From an uncultured Alistipes sp. (lineage in GTDB: Bacteria; Bacteroidota; Bacteroidia; Bacteroidales; Rikenellaceae): 36,580 bases of DNA. The first letter of the stretch is position 1. Every line of letters starts with the position of its first letter. Below are positions 16,212 to 27,011 of the stretch, in pieces. A model generated the notes under the pieces. It saw only the letters and a program-made list of their open reading frames with translations. It did not search any database and had not been told where the DNA came from. The position numbers and the translations under genes were made by a program. The DNA lies in NCBI GenBank assembly GCA_949285535.1, contig CASDZP010000015.1, forward strand, positions 1-36,580, in the 5' to 3' direction.

Positions 16212-17879
16212 ATGGTCATATTGTGGCTTAACATAAACAGCTCCCACTCACACGGAAGTGTCTCGATGTACGCAATCGAGGCGAACCGTCCACACCTCAA
16301 AGACGAGTGGCTGTCTGTCGAGGGAACTCTCTCGACACCCGTACATGAGCTTGTGAGCGCCGCCACCGACGCCCGCCCCGACATTATCGCCACCACATGC
16401 CGACTGTTCAATCATGACGCGGTAACGTCGGCACTAGTACGCATAAAAGCCTTGATGCCCGATGTGACAATCATTGTCGGCGGACCTGAATTTTTAGGCG
16501 ACGAGAACGACAATAAAGCCTATCTTTCCGCCAATCGCCATATCGACTATATATTGAGAGGCGAGGGCGACACCGCCTTTCACCAATGGGTGGAGGCTGT
16601 CAGAGAGGGTGCAATCACGAAAAAACTCGACGGTATATGCTTTATCGACAAAGAGGGCGTTTATCATGACGGAGGCTATGCGCGCGCACCGTTCAAGGAG
16701 ATAAAATCATCTCTTGAGAGCCGTCTTTTCGACTGGAGCAAGCCGTTCGTGCAGTTAGAGACGACACGAGGCTGTTTCAACAGCTGCCGTTTCTGCGTCA
16801 GCAGTGACGACAAGCCCGTCCGCTCCATAGACACACAGGAGATAGAGCGTCTCTGCGACCTTATCGTCTCGAAAGGTGTCGGCGACATACGTCTGCTCGA
16901 CCGTACATTCAACCAACGTGACAGCCGTGCCGTTGCCATGCTCGACATTTTTGAACGGTACGCGGGTCGTCTGCATGTCCATTTGGAGGTACACCCCGCA
17001 CTTCTCGGCGATACCCTGCTTGAGCGTCTCTCCACCATGCCCGACGGCATGCTCCACCTCGAAACGGGCATACAATCGCTACAAGACAATGTGATAACCC
17101 TATCGGGGCGACACGGAGACGTCACAGCCTCACTCAACGGACTGCGCCGACTTCTCGAACTCAAAAACCTCGAAACTCACGCCGACCTGATAGCGGGACT
17201 ACCCGCCTATGACTTGGAATCGTTGTTCGAGGATGCCGCCACCCTTATGAAAATGGGTGTTGACGAGCTTCAAATAGAGTCTCTAAAAGTCCTTCCCGGC
17301 ACCTATATGCGCCGCAATAGCCACTCGCTCGGACTTATATACTCACCCGTTCCCCCTTATGAGGTTCTCGCCACAGGAGAGATGAGCCTCGCCGACATGG
17401 AGCGGGCGATGATTCTCTCACGAGTGACGGACGGCTACTATAATGACCGTCATTTGAAAGGCTGTTTCAGCAGGCTGCTCTCAGAAGATTCCTCATTCCT
17501 CACATCGTTCTGCGATTATGTCTCACGTAACGGCGCCATGCTCCAGCCGTTGAGCCTCGAAAGCAGGATGAGGATGCTCCACCGTTTCCTATGCGACACA
17601 ATGCATGAAAATAGTTACCTTATATCAGTCGCATGGATTTCGGCGGGTCTCTCCATGCACAAAGATGTCGCAAGAGACGTGAAAGCTTATAAAGATACGC
17701 TTCCCGAAGAAATTACCGCACTCGAAGGTACCCCCACCTCCGAGATGCGTTTTTACACCCTCCCCACACCTCAAAAACGTTACATTTTCGGTTTCGACCG
17801 AATGAACAGCCATTCCCGCCCTCTCTTCATCGGCATACTACCCCACTCTGCCGACGACACAAACAAACACCGAGAATAG
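16212..17879 (+). CDS. B12-binding radical SAM protein (DUF4080 type)
   Basis: The N-terminal part (residues 1-130) resembles the cobalamin-binding Rossmann domain of class B radical SAM proteins (IIATTCRLFNHDAVTSALVRIKALMPDVTIIVGGPEFLGDE). The radical SAM core follows, with the iron-sulfur cluster motif C188-x3-C192-x2-C195 in TTRGCFNSCRFC. Later elements are HLEVHPALL, HLETGIQSLQ, THADLIAGLP and IESLKVLPGT, the typical strand ends of the barrel. The C-terminal third matches what I know as DUF4080. The reaction and substrate are unknown. The 555-residue length is normal for the group. The stop codon lies exactly at the edge of dispersed repeat copy 2, so the last few residues may have been altered by its arrival. 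Confidence 0.88.
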   Translation: MVILWLNINSSHSHGSVSMYAIEANRPHLKDEWLSVEGTLSTPVHELVSAATDARPDIIATTCRLFNHDAVTSALVRIKALMPDVTIIVGGPEFLGDENDNKAYLSANRHIDYILRGEGDTAFHQWVEAVREGAITKKLDGICFIDKEGVYHDGGYARAPFKEIKSSLESRLFDWSKPFVQLETTRGCFNSCRFCVSSDDKPVRSIDTQEIERLCDLIVSKGVGDIRLLDRTFNQRDSRAVAMLDIFERYAGRLHVHLEVHPALLGDTLLERLSTMPDGMLHLETGIQSLQDNVITLSGRHGDVTASLNGLRRLLELKNLETHADLIAGLPAYDLESLFEDAATLMKMGVDELQIESLKVLPGTYMRRNSHSLGLIYSPVPPYEVLATGEMSLADMERAMILSRVTDGYYNDRHLKGCFSRLLSEDSSFLTSFCDYVSRNGAMLQPLSLESRMRMLHRFLCDTMHENSYLISVAWISAGLSMHKDVARDVKAYKDTLPEEITALEGTPTSEMRFYTLPTPQKRYIFGFDRMNSHSRPLFIGILPHSADDTNKHRE

Positions 17880-18000
17880 TGCGGGGAGATGCCGACTTCC
17901 TGAAAGATAATGAGCCAACGGAATATGACATGGTCAAAAGGGGCTGTGCCCCCTCGTTTTGGTTACTTTGTCGAGTGACAAAGTAACGCCGTCGGCAGAC
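17877..18000 (+). repeat. Dispersed repeat, copy 2
   Basis: This is about 90% identical to the reverse complement of copy 3, with a 52-nt identical core (17924-17975 against 35106-35157). It holds two hairpins: GGGGC-TGT-GCCCC (17940-17952) and GTTACTTTGTC-GAGT-GACAAAGTAAC (17962-17987, 11 bp). It starts at the stop codon of the radical SAM gene and ends 9 nt before the inverted copy of the pfkA 3' end. The ACAGGTTGGCAAGC block found in copies 1 and 3 is absent here. No transposase is nearby. Confidence 0.9.
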
Positions 18001-18009
18001 CCCGCGGAG

Positions 18010-18250
18010 CGCTATCGGCAAGATGAACTTCGTTGACCCCAACTCCGACATCGTCGATACCGCTAAAGGTGCAGGATCTGCTTCGGTGTTTAAACGACAA
18101 TGTCACAAACAAAAAAGCCGTCGTAAAAGTTACGACGGCTTTTATTGTTTATGACATTTGTCTGTTTAGTCACCGAAGCAGATACCTGCACCTTTAGCGG
18201 TATCGACGATGTCGGAGTTGGGGTCAACGAAGTTCATCTTGCCGATAGCG
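18010..18250. repeat. Terminator-centred palindrome with an inverted copy of the pfkA 3' end
   Basis: Arm 18130-18250 contains the pfkA stop codon and its last 28 codons; arm 18010-18126 is an inverted copy. From CGCTATCGGC to the glycine codons before the end the two arms are identical over about 65 nt. A single-base deletion follows (after GGTGCAGG in the copy), then a changed pair at the stop region. The centre is the pfkA terminator: AGCCGTCGTAA (18116-18126), AAG, TTACGACGGCT (18130-18140). The deletion would frameshift the copy, so it is non-coding debris, and its high identity suggests it is young. Confidence 0.95.
18116..18140 (-). terminator. Terminator of pfkA (core of the palindrome)
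   Basis: An 11-bp stem with a 3-nt loop lies 25 nt past the pfkA stop. On the minus strand it is followed by TTTTTTGTTTGTGA, a good T-run. Confidence 0.85.
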
Positions 18251-19269
18251 TCGGTGAGGGGTACGCTTATGATGTCGGGGTGACGATAAGATACCATTTT
18301 ACCGAATTCGCCTCTCTTGACAAGCTCGAATGCTTTGACACCGAACTGTGTTGCGAGCACACGGTCGTAAGCGATGGGCACACCACCACGCTGGAGGTGT
18401 CCGAGGATTGTCTCTCTGACGTCACCGCTATCGAAGCCTGCCGCCTTGATTGCACGGCTCACTTCGTAAGCCACGCCACCCATACGGGCATTCTCGTAAC
18501 CGATTTCGGTAGCAGCTTTAGAGGTCTCTTCGCCCTCAATGGGTTTCGCGCCTTCGGCTACCACGATGATTGCCGAACCACGACCTTTCTTGTAACGAGA
18601 TTTCAACTTGGCAACGACTTTGTTGACATCGTAGGGAATCTCGGGGATGAGGCAGACGTCCGCACCACCGGCGATTGCCGCATGAAGGGCAATCCAGCCT
18701 GTGTGACGACCCATAACCTCAAGGATAAAGGTACGGTTGTGAGAAGCCGCCGTTGTAACGAGTTTGTCGATGGCGTCGGTCGCTATCTGTACGGCTGTCT
18801 GGAAACCGAATGTAAGGTCTGTCGCAGAGAGGTCGTTATCGATTGTCTTGGGGACACCGACAATATCCAAACCCTGCTCATAAAGTTTCTGTGAAAGTCG
18901 CTGAGAACCGTCGCCCCCGATGCTGATGACCGCATCCACACCCATGAACTGGAGTTTGCGAATCATCTCCTCTGAACGGTCGACATATTCCCATTCGCCT
19001 GTGTGTTTATTGAATACCGGCCATGCGAAGGGTCCCCCTTTGTTAGTGGTTTCGATGATTGTACCACCCTGATAGTGGATACCCGCTACCGTCTTTTCGT
19101 CAAGCATCTTGATCTCAGTGGGTTCCCACAGGATACCGTTGTAGGCCTGGATACTACCGAGCACTTCCCACTCCTCGTCGTCCTGCGCAGCCCTTTTGAC
19201 AATACCGCGAATCACGGCATTCAAACCGGGGCAGTCACCTCCACTGGTTGAGACTAAAATTCTTTTCAT
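18166..19269 (-). CDS. pfkA: 6-phosphofructokinase (group III, mixed signature)
   Basis: The enzyme phosphorylates fructose 6-phosphate in glycolysis. The 367-residue protein starts with STSGGDCPGLNAVIRG, has the donor-site motif IGGDGS (residues 117-122), the catalytic stretch PKTIDND (140-146), and the substrate motif EVMGRHTGWIALHAAIAGGAD. The residue after GGD is glycine, as in ATP enzymes (PPi enzymes have aspartate). The position before TIDND is lysine, as in PPi enzymes and some ATP enzymes. This combination is seen in group III 'mixed-substrate' PFKs; ATP use is more likely, but sequence alone does not settle it. A good promoter lies upstream and the 3' end is duplicated in inverted form downstream. 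Confidence 0.95.
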   Translation of the reverse strand: MKRILVSTSGGDCPGLNAVIRGIVKRAAQDDEEWEVLGSIQAYNGILWEPTEIKMLDEKTVAGIHYQGGTIIETTNKGGPFAWPVFNKHTGEWEYVDRSEEMIRKLQFMGVDAVISIGGDGSQRLSQKLYEQGLDIVGVPKTIDNDLSATDLTFGFQTAVQIATDAIDKLVTTAASHNRTFILEVMGRHTGWIALHAAIAGGADVCLIPEIPYDVNKVVAKLKSRYKKGRGSAIIVVAEGAKPIEGEETSKAATEIGYENARMGGVAYEVSRAIKAAGFDSGDVRETILGHLQRGGVPIAYDRVLATQFGVKAFELVKRGEFGKMVSYRHPDIISVPLTDAIGKMNFVDPNSDIVDTAKGAGICFGD

Positions 19270-19364
19270 CAGTTAAATATTATTTTCAACAATTTGGCTC
19301 TAAACTAAAGATTATCAGAGACAACGGAACGATTAAAAACTATCATCTCAATCTAAATCCGTCG

Positions 19365-19395
19365 TAAAGTTACTATTTTTTCTCAAAGCAACAAA
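19365..19395 (-). promoter_or_regulatory. Probable promoter of pfkA
   Basis: On the minus strand TTTG (plus 19392-19395) precedes TAACTTTA (plus 19365-19372) with 19 nt between; the -7 box is 7 of 8 to consensus including one end mismatch. The leader is about 90 nt, longer than most here. Confidence 0.5.
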
Positions 19396-19400
19396 TTTCT

Positions 19401-20621
19401 TTATTTTTTTTGTTTTGCCGCCTCTAATCTGCGCATGAAAGCCAGCACAAAATATAGTGACAGATAGACGCACAATATAACCATGGAACGTCTTTTCTCC
19501 GCTTTTATTACCTGCGCGGGAGATTTTTCATCCAACGACGGCAGAGATGTGAGCATGTTGCGTTTTGCCACGATTGTGCCGTCATACAGAAAAACGACTC
19601 CGCTTTTACTTCTGACTATCGATTTGAGCTGCGTCTCGTCCATGTTATAACATGGAATATCTCCGCCGAGACGTTCAGACACAGCCGCTATGTCGAGCTG
19701 TGTGAGTGCCGCGAGCTTCACACCCTTCGCTGACAAGGCACGCAGCGAGTCGAGATTCTTTCTGAAAACCTTGCGCTCGGTCTTTTTGAGATCCTTTATC
19801 ACTATCAAGGCGACATATCCCCTCTGCTGCAAAAGCTCGGCTCCATGTTCCGCTCCATAGGCATCCACAGCCGAGAAAGAGGCTATCGGCGGAGTGTATC
19901 CCTCACGCACGACCTCGTCAACCGTCTCGACATACTCCCAACGGGTGGTGTCGTACCATGTGGTGTCCTCTATCTCAAAGAGACGCTCCTCGCCGTTTTT
20001 AAGGTCGCGATACAGCAGACGGGTACGATGCTCACCCCTGTCCGCCCCCTCGGGAACGCTCATTGCAGCCTCTATATTGACACCTTCGTCATAAGGTAGA
20101 AAATCGAGCAGGGGAAGACGCCCTATCGTATATAGAGGCAGCAACAATGTCCATGCCGCAAGCAGAAGCGTTGTTCTCATATCCCTGTCGGAACCGCTTT
20201 CACCGCGACCGTACCAAGCGAACAACATGACGGTCGGAACCATGAACACCACATTCTTAAAGAATGTCTGCGCGTTGGTCAAAGTTATGAAATCGCCGAA
20301 ACAGCCGCAATCCGAAACAGGGAATATCTTCCATGTAAAAAATGTCAGCAGCGTAAAAAAGCTCATGAAGAGCAGCGACATCCACGCGGTAAAACGGCGA
20401 TAGAGCCCCATCGACAGCATCACCCCTATAAACAGCTCTGCGGCAGGCATGACAACAGCCGCCACCCATGACAACGGAGCGAGCGCATCGAGAGAAAAGG
20501 CTCTGAAATACTCCTCGAACTTTATCTGCGAGCCGACGGGATCGACCCACTTGGTGAACCCCGAGAAGATGAACAGCACGGAGAGTATCGCCCGTGAAAC
20601 AAACAAAAGAGTGCGTTTCAT
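19401..20621 (-). CDS. DoxX/MauE-like membrane protein (BT_3928 type)
   Basis: The 406-residue protein opens with a DoxX/MauE-like bundle of four membrane segments (residues 1-145), marked by LFIFSGFTKWVDPVGS and by the cysteine pair in FPVSDCGCFGDFITLTNAQTFFKN, the hallmark of this redox-linked group. Another membrane segment follows near 155-170. A soluble region of about 200 residues comes next, containing VALIVIKDLKKTERKVFRKNLDSLRALSAKGVKLAALT, reminiscent of a degenerate thioredoxin-like fold. A last membrane helix lies near 380-397. The family is widespread in Bacteroidota without known function; a role in periplasmic redox or methylamine-type quinone chemistry is only suggested by MauE/DoxX kinship. 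Confidence 0.75.
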   Translation of the reverse strand: MKRTLLFVSRAILSVLFIFSGFTKWVDPVGSQIKFEEYFRAFSLDALAPLSWVAAVVMPAAELFIGVMLSMGLYRRFTAWMSLLFMSFFTLLTFFTWKIFPVSDCGCFGDFITLTNAQTFFKNVVFMVPTVMLFAWYGRGESGSDRDMRTTLLLAAWTLLLPLYTIGRLPLLDFLPYDEGVNIEAAMSVPEGADRGEHRTRLLYRDLKNGEERLFEIEDTTWYDTTRWEYVETVDEVVREGYTPPIASFSAVDAYGAEHGAELLQQRGYVALIVIKDLKKTERKVFRKNLDSLRALSAKGVKLAALTQLDIAAVSERLGGDIPCYNMDETQLKSIVRSKSGVVFLYDGTIVAKRNMLTSLPSLDEKSPAQVIKAEKRRSMVILCVYLSLYFVLAFMRRLEAAKQKK

Positions 20622-20670
20622 AGTGTGTGCGTTTTGTTTTACGTTCCTGACAACGAGTCATGACAAGAAA

Positions 20671-20698
20671 AAGAGAGCTGCCCTAACGGTGGCAGCTC
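20671..20698 (-). terminator. Terminator of the small acidic protein gene
   Basis: GAGCTGCC (20675-20682) pairs with GGCAGCTC (20691-20698). Read on the minus strand it is followed by TCTTTTTCTT. It separates the 20719 gene from the DoxX gene. Confidence 0.75.
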
Positions 20699-20718
20699 AT
20701 GTCATTGACTCAAGGGCA

Positions 20719-21012
20719 TTATTCGTCTTCGTCAGCGTCGTCTGCGATGTCGTCTGCGCCCTCTATATCGTCATCGCCGTAATAATCCTTGTCGTCGTCG
20801 TCATCTATACCCTCGTCTATCTTGACATCGACCTTGATGAGGTAGTGAACATCCTCGGTTTCGAGATCGACAGCGTAGAAAAAGTCACCCGGACCTTTGT
20901 CCACTCTTATCATTGCATCCTGAAAACCTGTCGGATATTTTTTTCTCAACTCCTCTTTCAGCTCTTCCGAGATGTTTTTATAGCTGACAACCAATCGCTT
21001 TTTAGTGTTCAT
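20719..21012 (-). CDS. Small conserved acidic protein of unknown function
   Basis: The product is 97 residues from the ATG at 21012 (MNTKKRLVVSYKNISEELKE). Residues 1-65 look like a small folded domain with the recognisable core KKYPTGFQDAMIRVDKGPGDFFYAVDLETEDVHYLIKVDVK. The rest is an extremely acidic tail (runs of Asp with KDYYGDDD). I know similar short proteins only as conserved hypotheticals in Bacteroidota. An in-frame start 14 codons upstream overlaps the promoter (21052-21081) and is rejected. The gene has its own promoter and terminator and is divergent from ligA. Confidence 0.75.
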   Translation of the reverse strand: MNTKKRLVVSYKNISEELKEELRKKYPTGFQDAMIRVDKGPGDFFYAVDLETEDVHYLIKVDVKIDEGIDDDDDKDYYGDDDIEGADDIADDADEDE

Positions 21013-21048
21013 ATTCTGTGTCAATAGTGCTTTTTGTTTATTTTGTGA

Positions 21049-23951
<2,903 letters not shown>

Positions 23952-23991
23952 GGGTTGAGGGTTCAAGCTCACTTGTGATTTGCATGAAAAT

Positions 23992-24032
23992 AAAAAAGCG
24001 GGATTTTTAATCGTAAAAATCCCGCTTTTATG
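23992..24032. terminator. Bidirectional terminator
   Basis: AGCGGGATTTTTA (23997-24009) pairs with TAAAAATCCCGCT (24014-24026) around ATCG. It has an A-run on the left and a T-run on the right. It serves the convergent YgjP-like and DUF308 genes. Confidence 0.92.
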
Positions 24033-24047
24033 TTGTAAAAGAATTTA

Positions 24048-24647
24048 TTAATTCAAAGATGTGTCTTCGAGTTTCTCAGGCTCTTTGGGGTTATCCTCCT
24101 TGCCTTTTTTATCGTTCTTGAAGGCGATAAGCATCACTATGTCCGCCACACCGTAGAACATGGTAACGAAACCGAAGAAGATGAACAGAGATGTTCTGAC
24201 CGCAAAGGGATTGAAGCAGATAAACACACCCGAAAGGATGACAATTACGGGTATTATGAACATCCAGAGGTTGAACTTCGACCCGCTTCGCATCGCCATC
24301 ATCATCATGAGCTGCCCCACTCCGACAAGTATCAGCAGGAAACCGAGTATGAAAACCGTCATTTCGAGCATGAACTCATATTTGACAAGTATGATGATAC
24401 CCAATATCACCGATATGATTGCCGTAAACGGAATGGCTGAAATAATATTCCTGTTTTTCTCTCCGTCCTCGTTTTTCATACGGAAATAGCTGAATGCGGC
24501 AACCACACCGCCGAAAATGAAGATGACACCTATTATCTGAAACAGCTTCTGCTGAATGAAAATAGGTTGCGACGCCATAAGAAAGCCTATTATGATGGCC
24601 AGTATGCCGCGACCGTAAATACCGAGTTTGTTTTTTCCTAAACTCAT
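24048..24647 (-). CDS. HdeD-like DUF308 membrane protein
   Basis: The product is 199 residues from the ATG at 24647 (MSLGKNKLGIYGRG). It has six hydrophobic segments in three pairs (for example GILAIIIGFLMASQPIFI, AIISVILGIIILVKYEFMLEM and MFIIPVIVILSGVFICFNPFAV), matching the DUF308/HdeD fold. The C-terminus is a short charged tail (KNDKKGKEDNPKEPEKLEDTSLN). HdeD affects acid resistance in E. coli, but for Bacteroidota members no function is established. An upstream in-frame ATG at 24698 would add 17 polar residues (MNGFCSRHIINKN) and is less likely. Confidence 0.85.
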   Translation of the reverse strand: MSLGKNKLGIYGRGILAIIIGFLMASQPIFIQQKLFQIIGVIFIFGGVVAAFSYFRMKNEDGEKNRNIISAIPFTAIISVILGIIILVKYEFMLEMTVFILGFLLILVGVGQLMMMMAMRSGSKFNLWMFIIPVIVILSGVFICFNPFAVRTSLFIFFGFVTMFYGVADIVMLIAFKNDKKGKEDNPKEPEKLEDTSLN

Positions 24648-24736
24648 GACAATGAATATGTTTTTGTTTATTATATGTCGGGAGCAAAATCCGTTCACCG
24701 ACGGATTGCGCCGTCAAATCAAACAACAAAAATAAT

Positions 24737-24785
24737 GCCGACAACAAAATTTTTAAAGCGTACACTAAAAAATTTTGTTGTCGGC
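24737..24785 (-). terminator. Terminator of lpdA
   Basis: A perfect 18-bp stem (24737-24754 with 24768-24785, containing GCCGACAACAAAATTTTT) starts 7 nt after the lpdA stop and is followed on the minus strand by ATTATTTTTGTT. A smaller 7-bp hairpin (24690-24709) lies beyond it. No inverted copy of the lpdA end is present. Confidence 0.88.
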
Positions 24786-24791
24786 TCTGTT

Positions 24792-26183
24792 TTATACATG
24801 CACAGCCGCACCGTGAGCCGCCTCTGCAGCCTCCATAACAGCCTCCGCCATTGTGGGGTGAGGATGTACGGTAGTGGCAATCTGACGTGCCGTCACGCCG
24901 AGTCTGAGCGCGAGGGTGGGCTCCATAAGCATCTCGGTAACACATGCACCAATAAGATGCGCACCGAGCAGTTTATCGCTGTTCTTATCGAAAATCAACT
25001 TCACGAATCCGTCTTTCTCGCCCATTGCTGTCGCCTTACCCGAAGCGGTATAGGGGAACTTACCGACGCTGTATTCGATACCCGCTTTCTGTGCATCACG
25101 CTCACGCATACCCACAGAGGCAATTTCGGGTGATGTATATATGCAGGCGGGGATAGCCGAATAATCGACGGGCTCGGGGTTGCGTCCCATGATTGCCTCG
25201 ACACAGCATATCGCCTCGGCTGACGCCACGTGAGCCAAAGCGGGAGTCGGTATGATGTCGCCTATCGCATAGACGCCCTCCGCACTCGTACGGTAGAACG
25301 AATCGACCTTTATTTTACCACGCTCCGTCTCAATACCCACACTCTCCAGTCCGAGACCGTCGGTGTTGGGGGTGACACCCGCCGCCGAAAGTACCTTTTC
25401 AGCCTCTATCGTCTGCGTACCCTTGGCGGTGGTGACGGTAACATGACATCTGCCGTCAACAATGTCCACCTTCTCTACGGTAGCACCTGTGATGAACGGA
25501 AGTTTTTTCTTGCGGAAAGAGCGTTCGAGATATTTGCTGACCTCTTCATCTTCAGTAGGCACGAGAGTAGGCATATACTCGACAACGGTAACCTTGCAAC
25601 CCATAGTGTGATAGAAATCGGCAAGCTCCACGCCTATCGCGCCCGAACCTATTACCACCATGCTCTCGGGCATGCTCGAAAGAGTCAACGCCTCACGGTA
25701 AGATATGACTTTCTCGCCGTCAATGGGGATATTGGGAAGTACACGTGGACGCGAACCTGTCGCAAGTATTATGTGAGTCGCCTCAACGACAGTAGTTTCA
25801 CCCTCTTTTGTCACAGCGATGCGTCCTTTACCGTCCAAAACAGCATTTCCGCATATCGTCTCGACCTTGTTTTTGTCGAGCAGGAAGCGGACACCCTTGC
25901 TCATGGTGGCAGAGACACCTCTGCTTCGCTCCACAACCTTTGCAAAGTCGGCATTGACAGCGCCTTCGACCTCTATTCCATACTGCGCGGCGGCTTTTAT
26001 CTGTTCAAAAACATGCGCCGAACAAAGAAGCGCCTTTGTGGGAATACAACCCCAGTTGAGACACACTCCGCCGAGCTCCGCACGCTCTATCACAGCGACA
26101 CGCGCACCGAGCTGCGCGGCTTTGATTGCAGCGACATATCCGCCGGGACCGCTGCCTATGACTGCTATATCGAACTTTTCCAT
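24792..26183 (-). CDS. lpdA: Dihydrolipoyl dehydrogenase (E3)
   Basis: E3 reoxidises dihydrolipoamide of 2-oxo-acid dehydrogenase or glycine-cleavage complexes, passing electrons through FAD to NAD+. Near the N-terminus are the FAD site IAVIGSGPGGYVAA and the redox disulfide in GGVCLNWGCIPTKALL (C-x4-C). The NAD site is MVVIGSGAIGVELADFY, then YAIGDI of the second FAD motif. The C-terminal dimer interface carries the catalytic His-Glu pair in HPHPTMAEAVMEA. The ATG at 26183 is preferred to a GTG one codon earlier. No E1/E2 genes lie nearby. The gene is the last of a dapA-DUF4919-lpdA set. Confidence 0.95.
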   Translation of the reverse strand: MEKFDIAVIGSGPGGYVAAIKAAQLGARVAVIERAELGGVCLNWGCIPTKALLCSAHVFEQIKAAAQYGIEVEGAVNADFAKVVERSRGVSATMSKGVRFLLDKNKVETICGNAVLDGKGRIAVTKEGETTVVEATHIILATGSRPRVLPNIPIDGEKVISYREALTLSSMPESMVVIGSGAIGVELADFYHTMGCKVTVVEYMPTLVPTEDEEVSKYLERSFRKKKLPFITGATVEKVDIVDGRCHVTVTTAKGTQTIEAEKVLSAAGVTPNTDGLGLESVGIETERGKIKVDSFYRTSAEGVYAIGDIIPTPALAHVASAEAICCVEAIMGRNPEPVDYSAIPACIYTSPEIASVGMRERDAQKAGIEYSVGKFPYTASGKATAMGEKDGFVKLIFDKNSDKLLGAHLIGACVTEMLMEPTLALRLGVTARQIATTVHPHPTMAEAVMEAAEAAHGAAVHV

Positions 26184-26198
26184 CACAAAATTTATTCG

Positions 26199-27011
26199 TT
26201 AATATTCAATATTTTTCAAATGTCTGTCTGAACGGGGATTATAGAGCGGATTGAACTCGAAACGGCGTTTACCCTCGTCCCGTTTCTTCTCGACACCCTT
26301 GCTGTATATCCTGCCGTTGTTGAAATAGTAACCTTTGTTTCCGTCGTTCTTTATCGGCAGGTGGAAATACTCCACATCAAAGGTTATATACATTCTCTTT
26401 GTAGAGACGGCACCCAGCGAGCTTAGTATGGCGGACTCATCGGCACGGTAGAGCACATGCCACGGCGAATCCTTGCTTATGCCCGTACCTGACGAGAATA
26501 TCGCCTTTTTGACCATATCCAGTTTTCGGGCTGTCTTGACCGCCTGCTCCATGTCGCCCTCCATCTGTTCGATATATGTCAACAGATTGAGATATGTCAT
26601 GTCGAACGGACGCTCGTTCAAGGCTTTACCGAGCAGATATTTCAGTCTCGGATAGAGTTCGGGAGATATGCCGCCCTTATCCATGTTTCTGGAAAGCGTC
26701 ATAGTGATACTGTCGGCGTACGCACTATCCTCAAGCGGCTGATAGCCATCCTCGAAGACAAAACCGTAGTAGAGATGTCTGTAATCTTCGAGATTCAAGG
26801 TCGTGTCGCCCTCTCTGTATCTCTCGAAAAGAAGCGGATAATAATATGGTGACGACACATTGGTTACAGCCGCCTCGAGCGCCTTGTCGTCGGGAGGAGT
26901 CGGAGCGGTCGCCAGAGTGTCGGCCGCCATGTTTTGGGCATACAACGGGAATACCGCAAAGAGTGCGGCGACGACAAGCACGTATTTGAATATTTTGATG
27001 TCAGATGCCAT
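26199..27011 (-). CDS. DUF4919-type exported protein
   Basis: The 270-residue product begins with a charged stretch and a hydrophobic signal (IFKYVLVVAALFAVFPLYA, probable cut before Q). The body (SSPYYYPLLFERYREGDTTLNLEDYRHLYYGFVFEDGYQPLE, then YPRLKYLLGKALNERPFDMTYLNLLTYIEQMEGD) has the layout of DUF4919 proteins, which are helical, exported and known mainly in Bacteroidota. The section AIFSSGTGISKDSPWHVLYRADESAILSSLG also fits. Function unknown. Its start overlaps the end of dapA by 11 nt and its stop is 15 nt before lpdA, so it is cotranscribed with both. Confidence 0.8.
   Translation of the reverse strand: MASDIKIFKYVLVVAALFAVFPLYAQNMAADTLATAPTPPDDKALEAAVTNVSSPYYYPLLFERYREGDTTLNLEDYRHLYYGFVFEDGYQPLEDSAYADSITMTLSRNMDKGGISPELYPRLKYLLGKALNERPFDMTYLNLLTYIEQMEGDMEQAVKTARKLDMVKKAIFSSGTGISKDSPWHVLYRADESAILSSLGAVSTKRMYITFDVEYFHLPIKNDGNKGYYFNNGRIYSKGVEKKRDEGKRRFEFNPLYNPRSDRHLKNIEY

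Noticed and set aside
17827..18051. Minus-strand open frame with a peptide (RQSNQNEGAQPLLTMSYS) shared with a plus-strand frame at 35081-35323
   Set aside because: Both are translations of the same DNA repeat core and differ in the rest. The identity is explained at DNA level by the 52-nt identical core, and neither frame is conserved over its length.
18145..18894. 249-codon plus-strand open frame opposite pfkA
   Set aside because: It is the antisense shadow of pfkA, whose full set of motifs is on the other strand; the composition is not protein-like.
24690..24785. Fourth terminator-centred gene-end duplication at lpdA
   Set aside because: The hairpin is long, but no inverted copy of the lpdA 3' end is found beyond it and no repeat copy is nearby. 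The bamA, yeiH-like and glyS terminators were checked with the same negative result.
25230..26231. 333-codon plus-strand open frame opposite lpdA
   Set aside because: Antisense shadow of a fully recognisable dihydrolipoyl dehydrogenase.
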